NCBI GenBank assembly: GCA_021791615.1
Contig: JAJYWG010000082.1
Span: 1 to 32,276 of the forward strand
Source: Actinomycetes bacterium
GTDB taxonomy: Bacteria; Actinomycetota; Acidimicrobiia; Acidimicrobiales; RAAP-2
Reading direction: 5' to 3'
Length of the DNA: 32,276 nt
A program made the position numbers and the translations under genes. The notes under the pieces are model-generated. The model saw only the letters and a list, made by a program, of their open reading frames with translations. It made no database searches and had not been told where the DNA came from. Below, in pieces: positions 1 through 6,800 of the stretch; position 1 is the stretch's first letter; every line of letters starts with the position of its first letter.

Positions 1-174
1 CTCGCCGAGTACGTCGATCACTACAACTCCCACCGTCCCCATCGGTCCCTCAGCCAGCGTTCGCCCGCCGCTCCCGACTCGCTGCCGGCGCCAATCGACG
101 ACATCGACCCTGCCACGCTACGAAGAACCGACCGCCTCGGCGGCCTCATTCACGAGTACCGGCTGGTGGCCTGA
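1..174 (+). pseudogene. Integrase-core transposase, C-terminal end (cut by window edge)
   Basis: The reading frame is open from base 1 to a TGA at 172-174 and gives 57 residues. They contain the HYNSHRPHRSL block typical of the C-terminal end of DDE (rve-type) integrase-core transposases, followed by a tail ending GGLIHEYRLVA. This tail is typical of a single-ORF IS3/IS481-like transposase family common in actinobacteria. The start and catalytic core lie outside the window, so whether the gene is intact cannot be judged. A degraded second copy of the same 3' end occurs at about 746-832, and an N-terminal piece that looks like the same family is found at 12721, on the far side of the defence operon. 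Confidence 0.75.
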
Positions 175-300
175 GCTGGGCGGACGGGGTTCTCGGCACC
201 CACACCTGTGCATGCCTGCGCAACTCGACGTCGACCGGCCGCATCGACGTGCCGGCCGCGGCGGAACCGCAGCTCACCGGCCACGTCTCGCCGCGCACGC

Positions 301-324
301 CCTGCATACGCATGCGTACGCAGG
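301..324. repeat. 24-bp imperfect palindrome
   Basis: The sequence reads CCTGCATACGCA followed by TGCGTACGCAGG. The two 12-base halves are complementary except for one base pair. It is more symmetrical than expected by chance and sits in gene-free DNA. It could be a dimeric-protein operator, a recombination site or a hairpin. Nothing downstream shows which. Confidence 0.5.
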
Positions 325-333
325 ATTGATAGG

Positions 334-357
334 GCCCCGAGAAAAAGCCCCGAGAAA
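334..357. repeat. 11-bp direct repeat, period 13
   Basis: GCCCCGAGAAA occurs at 334-344 and again at 347-357. The second copy runs into a short hairpin, CCGAG-AAA-CTCGG. No function is evident. Confidence 0.4.
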
Positions 358-745
358 CTCGGATCTTCGACACGAGTTTCAGCGCGAACCCGCTGGTCAC
401 AGCATTGTGAATACGCAATAGGGCGCGACGAACCAGACGAACTAGTGGTGGGGGGAGCAGAAAGTCCGTCGCTCACCGACTTCTGGCCGCGACACCGTCC
501 CTGGTTGTGGCCGGTGGCACACCCGCGTGCCCACGCCCGCCGCCAACGGCACCGTGGTAGTCCGTGAACGAAAATGCCGAGCTTGGACCTCCGTGGCACC
601 CAGTCGCTTCCCGTCATCTGCAGTCACTCGCCCAGTATGGCCCAGCGCTGTATCGCCGATCTTGCCGCTCCCACACTCGAACCCGACGATTCCCTGCGGC
701 GCCCACGGTCTCCTGCGCACCTCGATGGTGTCGGCCTCGCCAGGA

Positions 746-832
746 CCACGACGTTTGATCGTCTCGGTCGGCCTCATCCACGACTACCGAGTGGTCGCCT
801 GAGCTGGGTGGATGGATTCTCGGTACCCACAG
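746..832 (+). mobile_element. Degraded second copy of a transposase 3' end
   Basis: Bases around 760-832 align with 132-204: both contain a CTCGG-GGCCTCAT(T/C)CACGA core, the codons for GLIHxYRxVA and a stop, then GCTGGG(C/T)GGA and a (G/A)TTCTCGG(C/T)ACCCACA block. The second copy carries an extra base in the CTCGGTCGGCC stretch, which shifts the frame upstream of the conserved tail, and similarity fades further left. It is a non-functional relic of the same transposase family as the fragment at 1-174. Confidence 0.6.
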
Positions 833-849
833 GCTAAGAAGGAATCCGC

Positions 850-891
850 CCACGATGGCAACCAAGGTCGCGGTCACCTCCGCCATCGTGG
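850..891 (-). terminator. Hairpin just downstream of the defence operon
   Basis: CCACGATGGC (850-859) is the exact complement of GCCATCGTGG (882-891), giving a 10-bp stem with a 22-nt loop that can pair further (AGGT/ACCT). It lies 67 bases past the methyltransferase stop codon on the strand transcribed by the operon, so it could end that transcript or protect its 3' end. No U-tract follows on the minus strand, so it is not a classical intrinsic terminator. Confidence 0.35.
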
Positions 892-957
892 ACAAGAATG
901 AGGTTGCGGCGGCGGCCAACGTCACCGCCAAATATCTCCCCACAACGTGGACATGAG

Positions 958-2190
958 CTATGGGTGACGGGCACGACCAGCTGGAGGAACCTGGTTGGTT
1001 CCTGACTTCCATCGGGCCTTCGGCCCCAATCCCGCGCCGGGATGGTCCGGGTGGTCGCCCTCAAGCGATCGATAGCCAGCGCTCGGCTTCTCTGGCGGAG
1101 TCGCCTTGGGCACGCGGGTCAGTCTCGGGATTTCCAGCTTCAAGTCGTCAGACGAACCCGGGAGCCGAAGGGTTGAGAGGATCGCTCGTCCGAGCACCTC
1201 GGCGAGCAGCGCTGGGGTCGCGTTGCCGACTTGTCGCACCTGGTCTCGGTAGCTGCCTTCAACGACCCAGTCGGCTGGAAGTGACTGCAGGCGCAGAAGC
1301 TCTCCGACGGCGAGCGGACGGTTGCTCCAGTGGAAGGGCCCGGTCGATGGGCCCGGCTGAGCCGGGAGCGTCCATGAGGGCATGTCCTTGGCCAGCTTGA
1401 GGAGGAAGGACCAGTAGCGGGTTCGGTATCCGAAGAGCGGTCGACCGCCGCCGCGAGAGGTGTGCCAGAGGTAGTTCTCGCCCTCCGGTATCGAGGGGAG
1501 CAGGTCGGCCCACTTGCCGACGGCAATGGGCGGATCCGCAACCGAGAGGCGCCCGATGGCATCCCAGGCACGCATCGGCGCCTCGTCGTGGGTGGCTGTC
1601 GGCCAGGCGAGCTGGCCGCCGTCGCGCAGCGCGACGATGATCGCTCGCCGTCGGCGCTGCGGCACCCCAAAGCTGGCGGCGTCGATGACGCGAGGCTCGG
1701 GTCGGTAGTGCGTCCCCCATCGTCCGTTGATCCGATCGAGCGATCGCTCGATCTCGGGGAGCGCAGCGATCGCACCTTGCGCAAAGCCCGTGACGTTCTC
1801 CAGGAGGATGACCCTCGGAAGGAACGTCTCGGCGAGGTCAAGGAACCCGCTAAGGCAGTCAGATCGCTCGTCGTCCAGCCCGATCCGAGACGTGCGGGAC
1901 CATTGGGCGGCCTTGGAAAAGGGCTGACATGGTGGCGCACCGGCGAGAAGCGTGAGCTCCCGACGTCGCATGCCGACATCGCTTGGCCTAAGCGTCTCCG
2001 CGATGTCCAGGATATCCCCGGCGTCAAGGAGCGGCCATTGGTCGTCCCGGTTAGCCTTGAGTGACCGCCTGGCGGTCTCATCGAGTTCGATGCACCCGAC
2101 GTGGGTGAAGCCAGCAGCCTCCAGTCCCAGGTCGAGACCCCCCACTCCCGAGAAGCCCGACAACACGGTTGGGGGTGCCTCAGCGGGCAT
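958..2190 (-). CDS. druM: DNA (cytosine-5-)-methyltransferase, DruM-like
   Basis: A 410-aa C5-cytosine DNA methyltransferase that transfers a methyl group from SAM to cytosine. All key motifs are visible in order: motif I FSGVGG (residues 13-18), motif IV with catalytic PCQ (87-89, Cys88) followed by PFS, motif VI ENV (131-133), motif VIII QRRRR (178-182) and motif X QVGNA near residue 340. I chose the ATG at 2190 because motif I then begins at residue 13, as usual in this family, and because it overlaps the Vsr stop by 11 bases. The open frame continues upstream but there only shadows Vsr. It is the last gene of the six-gene operon. By analogy with Druantia type II it would be DruM, probably marking self DNA. 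The alternative is the methylase of a simple restriction system. The target sequence cannot be read from the protein. Confidence 0.88.
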   Translation of the reverse strand: MPAEAPPTVLSGFSGVGGLDLGLEAAGFTHVGCIELDETARRSLKANRDDQWPLLDAGDILDIAETLRPSDVGMRRRELTLLAGAPPCQPFSKAAQWSRTSRIGLDDERSDCLSGFLDLAETFLPRVILLENVTGFAQGAIAALPEIERSLDRINGRWGTHYRPEPRVIDAASFGVPQRRRRAIIVALRDGGQLAWPTATHDEAPMRAWDAIGRLSVADPPIAVGKWADLLPSIPEGENYLWHTSRGGGRPLFGYRTRYWSFLLKLAKDMPSWTLPAQPGPSTGPFHWSNRPLAVGELLRLQSLPADWVVEGSYRDQVRQVGNATPALLAEVLGRAILSTLRLPGSSDDLKLEIPRLTRVPKATPPEKPSAGYRSLEGDHPDHPGAGLGPKARWKSGTNQVPPAGRARHP

Positions 2191-2731
2191 GAGCCGCCTT
2201 GCACTCGGCAAGCGTCGTTTGCACCTGGTCGGCGGCGGCACTAGCAGGCACGTGCTCCCAGATCCTGAGCACGGTCCATCCCAAGGCGTCGAGGGCTGCA
2301 AGCACCTTTCGGTCGCGCTCCGCGTTGTTGTCGAGCTTGGTCGACCAGTAGCCCGAGTTTGCCCGCGGCGCGTTCCCATGCTCGGGGCAGCGGTGCCAGA
2401 AGCAGCCGTCGAGGAACACGGCGAGGCCCTGCCGGGGGAAGGCCACGTCGGCGCGCACCCGGATGTCGCCGGCAGCGATGAGAAGCTGCTTGCGGAACCG
2501 AAGCCCTCGCCGGTGAAGCTCCGATCGCACTCGAACCTCGAGCTTCGTGTCGGACCGGCGGTTGCCGCGCATGACGCGACTCGCCGTCTCGCTAGACGGC
2601 ACCGGGTATCCGATGCGCGCACGAGTCTCTGCGTCTTGCGATGCCACCGGCTCGATAAGGCCATCTCGTGCGTGCCTGTCGGCTTGGCCGAATGTCATCG
2701 GGACACCTGCCAACGTCTCAGCCGGTCTCAT
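2180..2731 (-). CDS. vsr: Vsr-family very-short-patch-repair endonuclease
   Basis: A 183-aa member of the Vsr family, which nicks DNA 5' of T in the T:G mismatches left when 5-methylcytosine deaminates. Visible signature: SDTKLE with ELHRRGLRFRKQ (60-81), the metal-binding RADVAF (Asp95), FLDGCFWHRCPEH (106-118), SGYWSTKL (126-133) and WTVLRIWEH near the end. I chose the ATG at 2731 because it forms an ATGA overlap with the upstream nuclease stop; a start 42 bases earlier is open but less likely. The N-terminal ~40 residues precede the usual Vsr core. It immediately precedes and overlaps a C5 methyltransferase, the common partner of Vsr. Repairing deamination damage from that enzyme is the obvious role. 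A restriction role inside the defence operon is possible but inferred. Confidence 0.88.
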   Translation of the reverse strand: MRPAETLAGVPMTFGQADRHARDGLIEPVASQDAETRARIGYPVPSSETASRVMRGNRRSDTKLEVRVRSELHRRGLRFRKQLLIAAGDIRVRADVAFPRQGLAVFLDGCFWHRCPEHGNAPRANSGYWSTKLDNNAERDRKVLAALDALGWTVLRIWEHVPASAAADQVQTTLAECKAAHAR

Positions 2732-3834
2732 GAGTCGATCCTCGCATCTGCCATTGGCGCCAGCTGGACCCACGAGCCGGGCCGAGCGACGAGCGCGATG
2801 CCGCCTGGTCGCGACCGAAGACCGGATACCCGCACCTGCCCGCCGGGATGGAGGTCCGCGGCCGCGTGGAGGCGACGGGGGTCAAGTCCGGAGATGGTGA
2901 CTGCGCCGCAACGGGTCCCGCCAGTCGCGTCCAGCTCCACGGCCACCGAGCCGACCTGGGTGTGCTGGACACGCTTGATGGTGCCGGCTACCACCTCAAG
3001 CTCGTCGAACTCCTTCGTACCGCCGGCAGTCCAGATCGCTGGGCAGCGCAGGATGTGCGGGCAATAGCCGCACGCGTCGTCGGATGGTTGTGCGAGCCGC
3101 AACGTCTCGCCTTCATCCACGGCCGAGTTGAACACCGCCAGCGCTGCATTGACGACCTGGCAGGCTTGCTCGATCGCCCCTTTGGTTACCTCCACAGTGA
3201 GCCGAGCGCGCCCCATGGGCCGGATCTCGGCTCCAGCTATAGGGACGCCAAGCTGGCGCACCATGGCGGCGTACATGAGAACCTGCAGCCCGTAGCGCCC
3301 AAGGGGCTGAGCATCCTCGGGGCCGACCACCCCGGACTTGAACTCGACGATGCGTGCACCGTCGGCAGAGCGCACCACGAGATCAGGTGATCCTCGCATC
3401 GGTGGGACACTCGACTTGAGCGGCTGCTCGACCCAGCGCTCCGTTTCGGGCGAGCTGGATATCTCGTCGGCCAACCAACCTGCCTCGATGACGAGGCGCT
3501 CCTCGATCGTCGCGTACCCGGGCCATGACGGGGCCGGGCCCAAGTAGCTCTCGACCGGAGAGCTGCCCGCGGCCTGCTCTTCGACGCTCACCTCGCCGCG
3601 CCATCGCTGTCGGACCGCCACTTCCAGCTCGGACGATCCGAGCCCCGTGCACCCGCCAGTAGAGACCCATCCGAGGACCCGATGTGCTGCGCCTCCGAGA
3701 CGGGCCGAAGGGTTCGACAGCCACCCACCGACATGGCGTCGGCGGGTGCGGCTCAGGTACACAGCCAGGCCGCATCGTCGGATCGCCGCCATCAGGGTGG
3801 GGCTCACCTCGGTGAGCCGCTCCGTGTCAGGCAT
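2728..3834 (-). CDS. Cas4-like Fe-S PD-(D/E)XK nuclease with C-terminal OB-like domain
   Basis: 368 aa. The RecB/Cas4-type nuclease core is readable: His51 in GGAAHRVL, Asp151 in GSPDLVV, Glu164-x-Lys166 in VEFKSG, and the QxxxY motif (Gln184, Tyr188). Four cysteines are placed as in Cas4/AddB iron-sulfur nucleases: Cys21 near the N-terminus and Cys255, Cys258 and Cys264 (CGYCPHILRC) after the core. Such enzymes degrade DNA ends, often with a helicase partner. Residues from about 280 to 362 look like a small beta-rich OB-type domain, an inference from the strand pattern. The start overlaps the helicase stop by 8 bases (ATGCCTGA), and the stop overlaps the Vsr start by 4. As far as I know this nuclease is not among the named Druantia type II genes, so it may be an accessory or unrecognised subunit. 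Confidence 0.82.
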   Translation of the reverse strand: MPDTERLTEVSPTLMAAIRRCGLAVYLSRTRRRHVGGWLSNPSARLGGAAHRVLGWVSTGGCTGLGSSELEVAVRQRWRGEVSVEEQAAGSSPVESYLGPAPSWPGYATIEERLVIEAGWLADEISSSPETERWVEQPLKSSVPPMRGSPDLVVRSADGARIVEFKSGVVGPEDAQPLGRYGLQVLMYAAMVRQLGVPIAGAEIRPMGRARLTVEVTKGAIEQACQVVNAALAVFNSAVDEGETLRLAQPSDDACGYCPHILRCPAIWTAGGTKEFDELEVVAGTIKRVQHTQVGSVAVELDATGGTRCGAVTISGLDPRRLHAAADLHPGGQVRVSGLRSRPGGIALVARPGSWVQLAPMADARIDS

Positions 3835-6800
3835 CGCCCATGGAGTCCAGAGCGATCAGAGCCTGGCCTGGCGTGCGGATGAGGTTGAACCACGAGCAGA
3901 AGCGAACGTCGGCTTGCGTCGCCTCGGCCTGGGCCACGACTCGGGCCAGGGTCGAGCCTCGGCGCGCCTCGCTCGTTGCTTCGAGGGGGTGGACGACAAC
4001 GCAAACCCGGTTGTCCCGGTCGCTGCGAAGGACGGGCCGCTCGGCGAGCAGGTCGTCGCGCCAGTGCGGCACTCCCGCCGCGAACGCGCGGGCGGCCTGC
4101 TCGGCGTGCTCAGACCAGCGGAGCGGAGCGAAAGCTTGGCCGAGAAGCAGCTCCGCCAGATCGCACGCCAGCCGCCAGTCGAGGAGCGGGTGCAGCCTGC
4201 TGTTGGACCAGTCCTGCAAGCAGGCGTAGCACGACCCCCGGCACGGCTGACCGTCGGGTCCGACGTGCCGGCTGTACGCGGCGGTGCGCTCCTCGACTGC
4301 GCCCATCAGCTCTTGCAGGCGACACTCGCTCGCCTTGAAGTAGCGGGCGTAGCCGGCGCCGTTGAGCAGCGTGTCGGTGAGGTAGAGCTCGCCGCTTATG
4401 CCCGCGGGCGTCGGGAGCGGGCTGAAGCCCGCGGTCAGTTCCTCGGGTGCGGCCTCCAGCACCCGCCATGCCGCCTCCCGGAAGAGGTAGGCAGCGGAGA
4501 GCCATGCGGATCGGGCTTCGATCCTTCCGGGGTATAGGTCGACCTCGGGGGGTAGGTCGATGGGGCTGAGGAGCAGGGCGTCGGTCACCTTGCGGCTGCC
4601 GATGGCGGCCGACTCGAACTGCTGGTCGAGTGGCGGCACCCACGGCGGCGGGGAGTAGCCCGGGGCGGTGTCGAGGGCCTCTTGGACCAGCAGCCCCTCC
4701 CAGTCGCTGCGTCCCGGCGGGACGGCGCAGCGGAATGCGAACCCGGCGCCCTCGCTGCCGGTGTTAGCGGCGATGAGCTGGACCTTGCCGCCGCGCGTGG
4801 CGAGGTTGCCGGCGGTAGGCCCCGGGGTCGGTGCCGCGCTCTCGTCGAAGGCCATTCGTGCCAGGCCGGAGCCGGAGATCCACGGGTCGTTGCCATCGTA
4901 GTCCGGCGCCCACCCATAGATGGTGCGGTAGCCGAGGGGCTCGGCCATCTCGGTCACCACGTAGCGGTCCTCGCCGCACTCGGGGCAGGCGATGTCGTCG
5001 TCGGAGGGGCTGAGGGTGGTGTACCAGCAGGCGAGGCACGTGCCGAGTCGGCTGCGGTCGCCAAGCGGGTCGGGCACCGGCTGGGGGCGCCCGCCCGCGC
5101 CGACCTCGTACTCGACGACTCCGATGGGGATGTGGCGTCGCCCGTCGCAGATGATGCTGCCGCCTGGGGCGAACTCGCCGATCGCGATCTCCGAGTCGCG
5201 GTCGATCGTCAGGTCGTCGACGTCACCGAGGTCTCGTGGCTTGTTCAGGTAGAGGTAGCGCTGCCTCGTGGGCATGCCGTACATCGGGAGGAGCCCGCGC
5301 TCGGCGAGCTGCTGGGAGAGATCGCGGTGGCCGAGCGCGTCAGCGGCGACGTTGCCGACGTCTTGGAGCAGCTGTCCGTCGAGGATATAGCGGAGTATCG
5401 CGTCGGGGTCCTCGACGCTCGTCTCGCGAAGGATCGACGCGACGATCTCGCTGACGAGGTCGTGGTTGGTGTCGATCCACTGCCCGATCGCCTGGCTCGT
5501 GTCGGCCCAGGAGGAGCAGCTGCCGAACGCCCCGTGGCTGCTGTAGCCGCCATCGAACTCCGGGTGGTCTGCCCGGTAGGCGAAGAACGCCTCGGCGAGC
5601 ACGTCGAGCGCGACGACTCGCTGCGCTATGTCGGTGTTGCGAGTGTCGATGTAGGGGGGGCGCGGCGGGTCGCCGGTGATGAGCTCGGGGTGCGTGAAGT
5701 AGTGCTGGTCATGGGTTCGGGTGCCGCGGCACACGGTGAAGGCGATGGAGAGGGGCGAGCGACGACGTCCAGCTCGACCCACCCGCTGCTGGTAGTTGAA
5801 CCGCTGGGGCGGCATGTTGGCGAGGGCGACGGCGTTGAGCGACCCGATGTCGACGCCTGCCTCCATCGTCGTCGTGACGCTGAGGACATCGATTCCCTCG
5901 GTCCGCTCGATCTTCTCGTACAGCTCTGGGGAGTCGACGGCCGATGCGTGGATGCCCCGGAAGCGGGCCTGGCGATCGGCGCCCTCGGCTGCGCCGATCT
6001 GCCCGGTGAGCTCGGCGGCGTTGAGGCGGAACACTCGCTCGTTGGCGGTCGCCAGGTGTCGGTAGTAGTCGGTCTCGAAGAACTCGGAGTCGTCGGGGCT
6101 GAATGGCTCCGGGGCTCGCAGCGGCGCGAAGCAGGCGGTGCAGATGCCGGCGGAGGGGTGCAGGTGGACGCGGAGGCATCGGCTGCACGGCCAGATCCAC
6201 AGCTCGCCTTCGCCAGCATGCCCGGTCGTGAGCCAAGGCGCTGATGGCTGCAGAAGCGGTGACGGACGCAGGAGGCGAACCTGATGGGGGTGGAAGAGCC
6301 AGTCGCTGGTCGGCGTACCGATGGCGTTGGCGACGTCTTGGATCAGGTCGTCGAGCACGAGGCCGCGGACGTCGGCGATGGTCTTGAGGAAGGACCGCAG
6401 ATGCGCGCCGGGCGACGTCGATGGGTCTCGCTCGGCCTCGGGGAAGCGCAGGCGCAGGCACAGGATACGCAGCGCCGAGTGGGCGACCTCGGCGAAGGTG
6501 TCCTGGCCGAGCCCGGAGAGCTGCGCGGGTGGGAGGCCGGCGCGCAGCGGCGCGACCATGGCGAGGGCCAGGGACTCGATGTCGCGTCCCACGCCGCTGA
6601 AGAGGTTCGAGAGCACCGCAGCGGTGAGGGTTCCTCGGATGAGGGTGCGGAAGTCGTTGAGGTTCTCGGGAAGCGGAGCTCGCCGCGTCATTCGCGTCCC
6701 GTCCCAGGAGTACAGCTCGTGCCAGTGGCGGCCATCGGCCGCCTCAAACAGCGAGGATCCGGGGCCGCCAGGGTTGAGCCCGAGGGTGGCGAGCCCGAGC

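Larger units (their letters stand above)
175..745. other. Non-coding stretch in transposon debris
   Basis: I see no credible gene here. Open frames exist on both strands but have no ribosome-binding site, domain signature or plausible composition. The first 30 bases after the transposase stop (ending in a TTCTCGGCACCCACA block) recur in diverged form at about 803-832 and probably belong to the right end of the insertion sequence. The rest contains a 24-bp imperfect palindrome (301-324) and an 11-bp direct repeat (334-357), listed separately. Confidence 0.5.

Noticed and set aside
855..956. 33-codon plus-strand ORF with an AAGGA upstream
   Set aside because: Too short to support alone, no recognisable product, and the same bases form a strong hairpin after the operon.
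958..3834. Plain type II restriction-modification system (methylase, Vsr, PD-(D/E)XK enzyme)
   Set aside because: The nuclease has Cas4-type Fe-S cysteines unlike typical type II restriction enzymes, and all three genes are translationally coupled to the helicase and orphan proteins.
4682..6244. 520-codon open frame antisense to the helicase gene
   Set aside because: It lies opposite a well-supported helicase. High GC produces long antisense frames; no domain and Val/Gly/Ala-biased composition.
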